NCBI RefSeq assembly: GCF_004118675.1 | Contig: NZ_SDHZ01000002.1 | Span: 1,054,001 to 1,118,000 of the forward strand | DNA from: Filimonas effusa | Lineage (GTDB): Bacteria; Bacteroidota; Bacteroidia; Chitinophagales; Chitinophagaceae | Length of the DNA stretch: 64,000 nucleotides | Direction: 5' to 3' | Shown: positions 34,584 through 45,800 of the stretch, piece after piece | Layout: each line of letters begins with the position of its first letter | Numbering within the stretch: position 1 is the stretch's first letter | Translations under genes and position numbers: made by a program | Notes under the pieces: model-generated | Databases searched by the model: none | Seen by the model: the letters and a program-made list of their open reading frames with translations, nothing else | What the model was told of the DNA's origin: nothing

Positions 34584-35585
34584 TTACAAACGGGGACATA
34601 CAAATTCCACCTCTGGTGTTTTTGCTTTCTTTCTGCCTACAAACGTCAATGATATTTCAAAACTATTGGTCCCGCCAACCATCTTACCCAGGTCGGAGGT
34701 GTTAACATCGTAGCTTGCACTGAACACCATGTTATTATGAGTGAACCCAGCGTATACCGAAACGGCGTCCTGCAAACGGTAGTTGAGTCCCAGCAACAGA
34801 TCGGTACTTACCGCCGCCTTTAGCTGGGCATAAGTTCCAATTACTTTTTCTTCCATATTACCCTGGCGCAGATAAATAGCATTTGGGGTAAGACTCAGTT
34901 CATCATTCACAGCCAGTTTTACACCACCATGAATAGTATAACGCACGGGCATTTTTTCGTTCACCACCGCAGCAAACCTGTTTTCGGGCCTGGTGATATG
35001 GGACGCAGAGAAACCTCCGAAGATATTAGCCTTTTTACCGGGTGTAGCATCGTAATATAATACACCCGCGCCCGCATCGAATGAGGTGGCAGAAGGATTG
35101 GTAATAGCTTCCTGTGTAGGTATCATGCCACCCGTTACCGGGTTCCACTGGTCATTGAATACCAGCTTCGACGGGTTAAACTTCCGTTGTATTAAACCTG
35201 CCTGTAAACCAAACACAAGGCGATGGTATCCGGCCGCGCCAAACCTTACACCGGTATAAGCAACATTACCATAAGCAGTTGTATAATTAAATCCCCCGTT
35301 ACCGGCAACCTGATGCACAATACTAACGCCCGCATTAAGATTTTTATTGGTAGTAAATTCCAGCGACGCACCCATAGTAGAAAAAGCACTTGCCACGCTG
35401 TTCCATTGATTACGATAAATGGCAGCAGCCCTGTAATCGCCATCAAATACACCTGTAAGCGCAGGATTTAACCAGGCCGGGTACACATAGTATTGTGTAA
35501 AATGCGGATCAACCTGTGCAGTAGCCCTTCCTGCAAGCAAGGCCGTAGAAAACAGCAGCAGCGTGATTTTGATAATTCTTTTCAT
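34584..35585 (-). CDS. PorP/SprF family T9SS outer-membrane protein (cassette B)
   Basis: 333 residues with a signal peptide (cleavage after ATA near 23) and the family start QVDPHFTQYYVYPAWLNPALTGVFDGDYR, followed by alternating strands typical of an outer-membrane barrel. SprF-type proteins escort and hold CHU_C adhesins at the surface. It lies 39 bases after the 1380-residue adhesin and 45 bases before the PorE-like gene. It is clearly diverged from the cassette A copy, suggesting cargo-specific partners. Confidence 0.92.
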   Translation of the reverse strand: MKRIIKITLLLFSTALLAGRATAQVDPHFTQYYVYPAWLNPALTGVFDGDYRAAAIYRNQWNSVASAFSTMGASLEFTTNKNLNAGVSIVHQVAGNGGFNYTTAYGNVAYTGVRFGAAGYHRLVFGLQAGLIQRKFNPSKLVFNDQWNPVTGGMIPTQEAITNPSATSFDAGAGVLYYDATPGKKANIFGGFSASHITRPENRFAAVVNEKMPVRYTIHGGVKLAVNDELSLTPNAIYLRQGNMEEKVIGTYAQLKAAVSTDLLLGLNYRLQDAVSVYAGFTHNNMVFSASYDVNTSDLGKMVGGTNSFEISLTFVGRKKAKTPEVEFVCPRL

Positions 35586-35624
35586 TTCTATAAGCTTTAT
35601 GTTTTGATGAGGGTGCTATTTGAT

Positions 35625-38600
35625 TTAACGAATGATTGTAACGGGTCCGGCAATGCGCTTCCAGGTTGCCGATGGTGCAGTTATCATATAGTAGTAAGTA
35701 CCTGCCGGCAACAACTTGTTGTTTGATGTACCGTCCCATGGCACGCTATACCCCTTTGCTGAATAAACCTGCTGACCATACCTGTTGAAAACCTGAACCG
35801 TAACTCCGGCTCCGTATTCCGACAATCCCTCTATAATCCATTTATCATGAATGCCGTCGCCATTGGGTGTAAACGAATTAGGAGGATTGATAATGGTAAG
35901 CGCTTTTACCACCAGCTGATCTGTAGCTGTACAATGCCCCTCTGTACTGGTAGCAGTAAGGGTAAACACTTCATCGTGTGTTGCAATGAACGAGGGTCTT
36001 AATGTATTGGCATTGGTTAGTTCAGCAGCAGGCGTCCATGTGAACTGTAATGCCTCCGGTTTATTTGCAGTGGCGGCAAAAACAACCGCGGCACCTTTTA
36101 CCACCGAAACAGGATCTCCCGCATCAATAACAGGTTGCACATATGCCTTAACAGGTTTAACAGCAGGCAATGAAGTACAACCTTTATCATCCGTTACTAC
36201 TAATGAAACAGAATAGGCACCTGCTTCTTTATAGCTTTTCGCCGGCATTTGTACCGTAGCCATGGTACCATCTGCGAAGTTCCATTTCCAACCGGTAATG
36301 CTTCCGTTGGCAGAACTGCTGTTATCTGTAAAGCTATGCTCAGCGCCCTGGCAAGCCGCTTCAGGCACTACCTTAAATGCAGCGGCAGGCCTGTCATAAA
36401 ATGCAGCGAAAGCCCTTGATAGGGTATTAACACAACCATAAGCCGTGGTCACTTCCAGTGAAATGTTATAATTGCCTCTGGCACTATAAGTATGCCGGGC
36501 GTCTTTTGTTGTGATATTGGCGCTTCCATCTCCCATATTCCATTTGTACTGCATAACACTATTGTCAGGTGTTTGCGACTGGTTGGTAAAAATGGCTTCC
36601 CCGGGAACACATACAGCATCGGGCGATGTAAATACGGCTTTAGGCATGGGATGAACGGTAGTTGTTTTCTCTGTTACCTCAGAAGTGCAACCGTTGACAT
36701 CCGTCACTATCAGCTTTATTTTATAAGCACCGGCATTGGCATAAGTTTTAGTGAAAACATTTCCGTTGTTATAAATTGCGTTAGAACCATCGCCCAGATC
36801 CCATTTCCAGGAGTTGAGAGACGATGAAACTGCAGAAGACTGGTCGGTGACAACAACTCCTTTATCCTGGCAAACCTCTTCTGTAACACTGAATGCCGCT
36901 GTTGGCAGCGCATGTACCGAAATACTGGCATCTACAGAATCGATACATCCACCATCCGTTGTAAATACATACCGGATAATATGTGTTCCCGGGCCAGCCG
37001 CAGCCGGGTTAAAATTGCCGGCGGCATCGGTTCCCTTACCCTTATAAATACCGGCGCCTGATACCCCATTGGTAATTGTTGCTTTCGCAACGGAGAACGC
37101 CGGCACATTTTCACACACCGATGCCAACGCTGGAAAATTGAATTGCGGCTTAACAGAAAACTTAGCATGCACAACGGTATCTTTCCGGCATCCTTTTTCG
37201 GTAGTTACAGCATAACTGATCGTAAAGTTGCCCAGCCGGTAAGTATGAGAAGGACTGGCTTCTGCTGATGTATTAGGATTAGCGGCATTGGCAGCAGGAT
37301 CACCAAAATTCCAGGCATGCGCCGCGATGGACTGGCCATCTGCGGCTGATGCTTCCGAAACAAACGGAACCACTCCATTTTCAGGAAGACAGCCCGCCGG
37401 ATAGGTGAATTTTGAAGTTGGATTCGCATATACCTTAATGGTTGTTCTTGCCGTATCGCTCACGCAAACAGTGCCGGATTTACCTGCCATCTTAAGATGG
37501 TAGGTACCAGCCTGCTGGAAGAGATAATCTCCTACGACTTTGGTATTTGCCGTTTTACCATCACCCAGGTCCCAATACCACCCGGTAAAGTAGCTGTCTT
37601 CTCCTCCCGGAACCACTGCTTCCAGGTGCACAGTACTGCCTTCACAAAGCTCCAGCGCAGATGCCTCGATTTCAACTGAAGGTCCCCCGGATATAATTAC
37701 TTTTTTTGTTGTATCGGCCACACAGCCTTCTTCTGTTACCACCTTCAGGTTAACCTCATGTTCACCCGAAACATTAAATGCCTTGGAAGCATTTTTAGTA
37801 TCGGCCGTTTTGCCGTCAGGGAAGGTCCATAGCCATTTTTTCACCACATAACTTCCGGAAGAATTTGCATCCCATGTAAGCGTAGCAGCTTCAGCGCTGC
37901 ACCCTTCATGCAGATAGGTAAAATCGATCCCAGGCCTGTCCCGCACTTCAACCTCCAGCCTGAAATCTTCTGTATGATTACAATTATCGATAACAGGATG
38001 TGAGCTTTTTACGGGAATCCGGTAAAGCCCCGTTTTCTCAAACTTATATGTTCCGGGCAATGTATACTTATAATAGTTGGTACCCTTGATAGTTACAATT
38101 GCAACGGAAGTTGGGTTATTTAGAATAACATCCTGTGCAGGTAAAATGCCAGTTACTTCAGAGAGCCTCCATTCCAGTCTTGTAGGTTGATAAATAGTAA
38201 GAATAGACAATTCAGCAGGTGTTCCTTCACAGGTGTAGAGATGAACAACATCGTTACCTGCTTCGGGATTATGAAGCTGAGGAATACCGTTGAGGTTATT
38301 AATCATGGCGCCGCCGTTATAGGCATAGCTATCGTCGCGGCCCACGCCATAAGTGATAGATGTAAACGCTGAATCGCTCTGTACGGAACACTGCGCATTC
38401 GCTGCCGGCCACGATTTTACCACTACTGAATAACCCGGCATATTAGGATGAGCATAAACATGTCCAAAGTTCTGCGTTCCGTCGATACTAAGCGAGGTAA
38501 GACCCAGCGTAGGGATTATCAGTGTAAGAAAGTTGGTGGTAAAGATGCCCGAAGCGTTCCTGAAGAGAGTAACTTTCTTAATGGCCTGTTCCAGCGGGCT

Positions 38601-39767
38601 CAGGTATACCATATCGGGGTCACCCAGCCCGTCCCAGTCGCACCCTCCGGCACCTAGCCCAGGCTGTGGCCTCGAGGGCATATATTGGATTACCATAACA
38701 GGCTGATCAGCCTCTATAAGGTCGGCGGTTTTACTAACAAACTCGTAATAGGTACCATTTACCAGCCCCGTCATAATAGCACCGTTTCTTTTGACAACGG
38801 CGGAAGCATCTTTTACAAGCACCCTGTATATGGTGCTGTTGGAAATGGTGGGATTGTTACTGCTTGAAAACGGCGCAGTAACATATAATTTTCCCCAGGC
38901 CTGAACAGGAAACGCCTGCTGGAAAAGGTTATCGGCATATCCCGCTGCGTTTTGATTACAGGTAATGGTAGCAACATTACTTCCACTGAAAACGGCAATA
39001 GGATAGCAGGTGCCTGCTGAATTTGCTACAGACTTTATTTTAGTTCCGGTAAGATCTCTACCAGTATTGCGGCTAACCGGCGCACCTACCAGCTGGTAGA
39101 TCTGACCTTTGTTTAAAGTTACTTTAAAAGCCTGGTTGGCCGGCGCTCCTCTTCTCAATGGCACAGAAGGCGTGATCTCTACTTCCGTATTATCATGATC
39201 GGCTATTACAAATGCCCAGGAAAGACAACCATTCCCCGGAACAGAACCCGGTGTTATCTGAAAGCTATTCGCTGAAATATAAGAGTAGCCCCATGATTCG
39301 GTTGGGATAAGCATAGAAGCGGCAGAAGCATAATCAGCGCCAACATAGGCATATGCCACGATAGGCACATCACTTTCTATATGTATAGACCTGTTATAGA
39401 TTCTCTCCAACCCTCTTCCGTCAAATGAAGGTTCCAGGTCGTATAACCTGCAATCATACATTCCCGATTTGGGCATATAGTCGGTAACCAATGTGCCATT
39501 GGCCGGTACTGTATAATTCCTCACCAGCTGTACGGGATTGCCTGTTACAGGAGCTTCTCCTGTGATAGTCACTTTTACGCTGGCCCTTTGTTCCGCACTG
39601 AACTGGAGCACCATGTTCTGTGCATTTCCCAGGCCATCACCTTCCTCCATGGTAAAATGCAGGCCGTAGCCTGCCCAGAAGTCAGTTCCTTTATTGGAAA
39701 AGTTCTGGGCAAAGGCTACGGTTGCAAAAGCAAACATATGAATCAATAACAGACACGTATATCTCAT
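35625..39767 (-). CDS. Giant PKD-repeat adhesin with IgGFc-binding-like and CHU_C domains
   Basis: 1380 residues. Signal peptide (1-20); an IgGFc-binding-protein N-terminal-like region (about 25-520, starting NKGTDFWAGYGLHFTMEEGD); six PKD domains between about 612 and 1212 (cores WLWTFPDGKTAD, WYWDLGDGKTAN, HAWNFGDPAAN, WKWDLGDGSN, YKWNMGDGSAN, WKWNFADGTMA) interrupted by one non-PKD unit; an Ig-like unit; then CHU_C at the end (NSFTPNGDGIHDKWIIEGL, FNRYGQQVYSAKGY, ending TIIR). This is a T9SS-exported surface adhesin. The first 600 residues match the C-terminal half of the adjacent giant protein, so the two genes are duplicates of a common module. It follows that gene by 34 bases. Confidence 0.9.
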   Translation of the reverse strand: MRYTCLLLIHMFAFATVAFAQNFSNKGTDFWAGYGLHFTMEEGDGLGNAQNMVLQFSAEQRASVKVTITGEAPVTGNPVQLVRNYTVPANGTLVTDYMPKSGMYDCRLYDLEPSFDGRGLERIYNRSIHIESDVPIVAYAYVGADYASAASMLIPTESWGYSYISANSFQITPGSVPGNGCLSWAFVIADHDNTEVEITPSVPLRRGAPANQAFKVTLNKGQIYQLVGAPVSRNTGRDLTGTKIKSVANSAGTCYPIAVFSGSNVATITCNQNAAGYADNLFQQAFPVQAWGKLYVTAPFSSSNNPTISNSTIYRVLVKDASAVVKRNGAIMTGLVNGTYYEFVSKTADLIEADQPVMVIQYMPSRPQPGLGAGGCDWDGLGDPDMVYLSPLEQAIKKVTLFRNASGIFTTNFLTLIIPTLGLTSLSIDGTQNFGHVYAHPNMPGYSVVVKSWPAANAQCSVQSDSAFTSITYGVGRDDSYAYNGGAMINNLNGIPQLHNPEAGNDVVHLYTCEGTPAELSILTIYQPTRLEWRLSEVTGILPAQDVILNNPTSVAIVTIKGTNYYKYTLPGTYKFEKTGLYRIPVKSSHPVIDNCNHTEDFRLEVEVRDRPGIDFTYLHEGCSAEAATLTWDANSSGSYVVKKWLWTFPDGKTADTKNASKAFNVSGEHEVNLKVVTEEGCVADTTKKVIISGGPSVEIEASALELCEGSTVHLEAVVPGGEDSYFTGWYWDLGDGKTANTKVVGDYLFQQAGTYHLKMAGKSGTVCVSDTARTTIKVYANPTSKFTYPAGCLPENGVVPFVSEASAADGQSIAAHAWNFGDPAANAANPNTSAEASPSHTYRLGNFTISYAVTTEKGCRKDTVVHAKFSVKPQFNFPALASVCENVPAFSVAKATITNGVSGAGIYKGKGTDAAGNFNPAAAGPGTHIIRYVFTTDGGCIDSVDASISVHALPTAAFSVTEEVCQDKGVVVTDQSSAVSSSLNSWKWDLGDGSNAIYNNGNVFTKTYANAGAYKIKLIVTDVNGCTSEVTEKTTTVHPMPKAVFTSPDAVCVPGEAIFTNQSQTPDNSVMQYKWNMGDGSANITTKDARHTYSARGNYNISLEVTTAYGCVNTLSRAFAAFYDRPAAAFKVVPEAACQGAEHSFTDNSSSANGSITGWKWNFADGTMATVQMPAKSYKEAGAYSVSLVVTDDKGCTSLPAVKPVKAYVQPVIDAGDPVSVVKGAAVVFAATANKPEALQFTWTPAAELTNANTLRPSFIATHDEVFTLTATSTEGHCTATDQLVVKALTIINPPNSFTPNGDGIHDKWIIEGLSEYGAGVTVQVFNRYGQQVYSAKGYSVPWDGTSNNKLLPAGTYYYMITAPSATWKRIAGPVTIIR

Positions 39768-39801
39768 AACACATCGGTATTCATTAGGCGCGTATTTATA
39801 A

Positions 39802-42800
39802 CTATCTTATCAGGTTTACAGATCCTTTCTTAACAGTTTTTGAACCGTCTTTTAACGTGATCTCGGCAACATAGATGTAAACGCCTGATGGCTGGTATTC
39901 ACCCTTATACTTTCCATCCCATCCATTGAGGTCGGCCGATTCGTAGATCTGCTGGCCCCACTGGTTAAAGATGTGCAGCCTCATGCTCTGAATCAGGTAT
40001 CCTTCTATTTTGAAGAAGTCGTTTCTGCTGTCGCCGTTAGGAGTAAAGGCGTTAGGAACGAAGATCTGTTCAGGACGGGTTGTCACCTGTACCTGTGATT
40101 CTTTATCGGAACAATGATTGGGATCTACTGCTTTTACCTGGATGGTAATGGCTTTGCCGCTTTCAAGCGCTACTACGGTATGTGTTAAACCTGAACTTCC
40201 GGAAGAAGGAGCGGCCCATGTATTTCCACCATCTATCGATACCTGGTAAGCAGTTACATGTTCAACAGGCAACCAGCTTATACGGAACATATTAGTGCCC
40301 ACCGTATCTACATTAATTACCGGCGCCGTAATTAACGGCCATGCCTGGGTGGTAATGCGGGTTCTTGGCTTCGAAGTACATCCGTTCCATACGCCCTCTA
40401 CATAGTAGTCTTTAATACCTGCCAGATCATTCAATGTATAAGTAGCCCCGGTATGAATAGCTGTACCACCTGTTTCCGTGCTATACCAGTTATATACGGC
40501 ACCTGGTTGCGGGTTCAGCACTGCCAGCGTTACTGTCGACTTTTCACAGCTTTTTACAGTATCTGTTGCAAAGCGCACATTGGCAACGTCTTTAATAGTG
40601 ATGTTACGGGACGCTTCTGCAATACAACCCGCTCTTGTAAGCGCCTGCAGTTTCACCACATAGTCGCCTGCTTTATTATACAAGTGAGCCACCTGCCGCG
40701 TAAACACATCGCTGCCGTCGCCCAGATCCCACTTATATTTCTCCGCGGCATCACCATCGGCGGTGGTTACCACCGGCGTAAACAATGCCTCTTCGTTCAG
40801 GCAACCGGAATGACTCAGTTCAATGCCTGCCTGCGGACTGGCAACCACTTTAACGGTAACCAGCCTCTGAACAGTATTAGAACAGTTGCCTATTAAATCA
40901 TCTTTGTATTCAATTGGAATAATATAGGTTCCTTCTTTAGAAAAGGTATAAGGTGTTTTTACAGTATACTGGTAGAACACCTCACCATCAATAATAACGG
41001 TGCTGTCTGCAACCGGATCGGTTTGTACCACATCGCTGGCAGGTGACAGGCTGGCCACCTTGCTGAACTGCCATACGATCCTGCTTGTTGTGGAGGGCAA
41101 CAATACACTGTGCCTGAATGGAGTCCCCACGCAGTTGAAGGCACTAAAATGGCCTGTGGAATCATATACGTTCCGCAGCCCTGAGTTGATCCTGTTTGGC
41201 AAAGTATAACCTAAATGGAAGCCGTAAGAATTGATGCCTCCCATTCCATATAACACAGCCGTGAATAAAGAATCACTTTCCACTACACTTATGCCGTCTT
41301 CTGCAGGCCATTTTTTAACGACTATGGAATAGCCGGGTTTATTCTGATGGGCATAGGTATGGGAGAAACTGGAAGAGCCGTCTATTTTCAGTGAGGCCAG
41401 GCCGCTGGTAGGAATTATTACCATCAGTGTTACCTGATTGGCAGCACCTGCGATACCTCTTTCCATTCTGGGGAAAACAGCTTTTTTGATGCCGTTCTTT
41501 GCAGCCACTACCGTAAACATTTCTCCACCGCCGCCCGACAATCCACACTGATAGTCTGAGTTCGCCATATACTGTGTTACCATGATAGGCTTATCACCAG
41601 TGATAACATCCGCCGTATTGCTATAGAAAGTATAATAGTTGTTTACCGGGTTGGCAAGTGGCGTTCCGTTAACACGCACTACTGTTGATGGATCTTTCAC
41701 CATCACCCTGTATACAAACGTCTGAGGTACCGACGGATCTTCTTTTGAAGACGCAGGTGCGGTAAGATATTCCTGCCCCCATGCATTTGTTGGCATGTTC
41801 TGCTGAATCAGATACTGCCCGCCCAGCACACTGAAATATTCTGCATCACATCCGATAAACGATCTGCCGCTGCCGGAAAATACCGCTACAGGATAACACT
41901 GGCCATCCGAGTTGCTTAACGAGCGAACATAACTTCCACTTAAGTCCTGCGACATATCGGAAGTAATCACAGCACCCAGCACCTGGTATACTTCGCCCTT
42001 ATTCAACACCACTTCAAACGGCACTCCTGCCTTCCTGCCGCCTACGGTAGGATTAGAAGGAACAATCTGAACCTTAGTGTTGTCATGATCAGCGATCACA
42101 TAGAACCAGCAATAAGCGTTCTCATCAAACATATTATCCTGCCGGTACGACATGGTATAATACTCGTACCCATACGAAGCAACAGGATAAAGTAATGTAG
42201 ACCCCGTAATAGGACTACCCACCATGTTATCGCCCCGTACGAATGCATTAATAGGCACATCGCTGTTGATGCTGATACCCCTTTGAGAAAGCCCCTCTGT
42301 ATAGAGTAAAGCGCCCGACACCCCTGTTTTAGGAACAGGATCACTAAGCATATAGGTGTTTGCCGGCACATCATAAGTTTTAGACCATGAAGTACCATTG
42401 ATTCTTACAGTTACTTTGGCATCTTTATCAGCGCCGCCCATGACTACAACAAACTCATCCACACCAACGCTATACCCCATATAAGACTGCCCAAAGCCAA
42501 CCCAGAAGCGGGTTCCTTTTGTTGCAGAATCCATCCTGCTCAGGGTATCTGTTACAGGATAGCTAACAGTAGGATCGGTAAGGCCCGTGAACTTGTCGAG
42601 GAAGGTCACAGAAGGCTGGCTGATAATATTGGCAACAGTATTCACGCCACTCTGCGCATCTACACGCCACGTTCCTGCCTGCTCCGTTCTTCCCAGCCTG
42701 ATGCGTTCTTCATCGTCAACAAAACCTCTCCACGGTTTAAGGTAGAACTGCTCCATTGTAAAGTCGTAATTACCAGCCGCAGCAGGTGTTGCTTCGGTAT

Positions 42801-45800
42801 AGAAGTACATATAGTCTTTTCCGGCAGGTATCGAAGGCGGCACTGTGCCTGTGAACCTTCTTACAGTAATACCCGTTGGAACGCTATTACCCCAGGTAAC
42901 AGCTGCCACAGTATCGGTGGCCATCATAAAGTACTGCCGTGTTCCGGCCGCCGGAACTGCAGGATACGGTACTGCTGCAGGAGGCTGTGAAGTTGGCGTA
43001 AACTCATAAGCCCCAAGATCAGGAACGCCTTCTTTCAGCAACGTAGCACGTTTAACACCATTGATGCCCTGACCATTATTGAAGATATGCGCTCCCCTTC
43101 CTTGCATGATCCATACATCAGGCGCCGCAACATCAGGAGCCAGATCCTGGCTGGTTAATAAAGCAGGTTTCGTAGCAGTTGAAATAGAATTGATATCAAG
43201 GCCAGATAAAGCTCTCCAGTCCTGTAATGTCGCAACAGGATTAGAGGTTCCATTTTGCACCAGTACACTTCCTTTGGCATATAAGAGATTATAGTCGCTG
43301 TTAAAAAGTTCGTAACTGTTTATATAAAGCGCCTTTCCGTTACCATCGTTCGCAAACACGTTGTTCATGACATCAACACGGTAGCGAAGTTCAACAGGAA
43401 CGCCATTATCGGTAAAGTAACCTGCGTAGTTGTTGGTGCCCGATGCAGAAGTATTATAGACTGTATTGTTATAATATCTTGCACTGCGGCTGTTAGTATT
43501 ATATAAACCGTAAGAGGTAGTGCTGGAAGTATTCAGGTATATTACGTTATTAACAACACCTGCATACGAAACAGCGCTTATATACATACCATAGAGGCTG
43601 CTGGTATTGCTTGTAGCCGCAATCACCTTATTCCCCTGTATGGTGTAATTATCGGCGTTAGGAATATCCGAATTCGCGATATAGAGACCATAAGCAATAC
43701 CAGATTTATTACTGATTGTAACTTTGTTGCCGCTAACAGAGAGAAGACCGCTATGGTAACGGTTATAAGTTCCATAAGTAGTACCAGCGCCTGAAAGCGT
43801 GATCACGTTATCGTTAACAGCAGCATTGTTCCAGTAAGTAGTATAAATACCATATTGGTAGGGCTGGGTAATAGTGTTACCGTTAACAGCCAGGCCTTCT
43901 CCTTTCAACAGGCTGGAACCTTCGAGGTAAATAGCACTCGCACCATTGCGAACAGTATTTCCCGCAATAACGATCTGTTTAAAGTTACCCGGTGCGGCAT
44001 AAATACCTACCTTATTGGTATTCGCAGCAGTAGCTACTCCGGATACGATCACGTTATTGATAATGCTGTCGTACGAAGAAGTGCCGGCCAGCACTACAGC
44101 CCTGGAAACGGTGGCGTCATCTGCCTCTATAGTGATATTGTCGAACGTGATATAAGAAGCGCTGTCAAGCATCAGCACATAGTTATTGGCCGATGTTGCC
44201 AGTTCAGAAAGCTTCACGTCGGCAGCATTGGTGGCCGATTTAAATGTTACCCTGCTGGCAGCATCGGCACCGGGGATGCCCTTTATGAGCAAACGCTCAC
44301 GATAAGAGCCCGGGCTTACCACGAACGTTACCGCCCCCTCAATACCACAGGCCATAGCCGATACCGCCTGATTAAATGATTGATAGTTGCCGGAACCATC
44401 CTTTTTAATAGTATAGGTCCCGGCCGGTAAAGCGCCATTTGTTGTTATCCCGGTAACAGAAGAAGTATCTGTTACATTCATGCAGGTGATATAAGCCCTG
44501 AAGAAATGATCGCGCGCTAACCGGGTAACGAATTCATTGGTATACAATGGCTCGGAAATAGTCGTCCACGGACCAGTTGCAGTAGGTGCACTCTGCCATA
44601 CCGTGGTCTGGCTTCCGCTCGAAGTAGCCCTGTCGAGGTTAAGGGTAATTTTGGCACCCATACAAATGCCTGTAGCCGGACTGGCAACAGCATCACCAGC
44701 ACGCACACCGGAAATACAGGACGAAGCAGTAAACTCAAATGCACCAATATCGGGCTTGCTGGCGTCCCTGGCTTTACCGTTAATATCCCTGCTGATGTTT
44801 ACAGGTGTACCTGTATTGTCTACCGGCAATATTGTTGGAGAAAAATTACCTGTAGCAGTATCGGCATAGATCGGATTGATACTGGTAGAATGCTGCTCCT
44901 TTACTCTTAATATAGCTTTCCACTCGTCGAGCGTTGTACGGTTAGCGTTCCGGTAACCAATATGATTATTGCCACTGACCCCGTTTATGTAATAATTATT
45001 ATAATCAACAAACGAAAGAGGTACCACATCTCCGCTAACTATATTCAATCCAATTTTGGTTCCTGTTCCGCCCCTGGTAATAGAAACCATGTTGTTAACA
45101 ATTTCCGTTGCCAGATTGGCATTGCTTACCCTGAAACCGGAAGTAGCAGCCGCATTTTGATTGGAAGCATCATCAAGAGAGATCGTGTTATGATAATACT
45201 TCACAGCTATTCCCATTTCGGAAGACACACCATTCTGAGTGCCTGCACTTTTAATCCTGTGAATAAGGTTATTGGAAATAACAATAGGCCAGTTCATCAT
45301 TTGGTCGGTTCCTGTATACTCCAATAGCAGACCATTAAATGTAGAGGTCGAAGCCGGGTTTCCGCCGAACGGTGTAAAAATGCGGTTCGCATTTACAGAA
45401 GCACTTCCGTTTGTTCCTGAAAAATGGAGACCATTAAAGCCGCCTACGCTCGTACGTGCAGGTCTTGATATTTCATTTCTTTCTATGATAGTCTCTCCCG
45501 TACCAACAATATAAATACCGGTCTGGTAGAAATCTTCGATCTTATTGCCCAGGACCTTGTTATTATGAATGAACTCGTCGTAATTGGCATCATAGCGCTG
45601 ATGTCCTGCCAGTGTAATGCCATAATACCCACCGCGTATGGTATTGTTCTCAAACACGTTACCATCTGAATAATACTGGTTGGTATATTCATCGATAGGG
45701 TCTTCATGAGAATTGCTGATCACAATGCCTGCAAAGTTGGTTGACGAACTGCTGGTTGTGCTCGACAGAATAGTAGAATTCTTTACAGTGTTGCTGTCGG

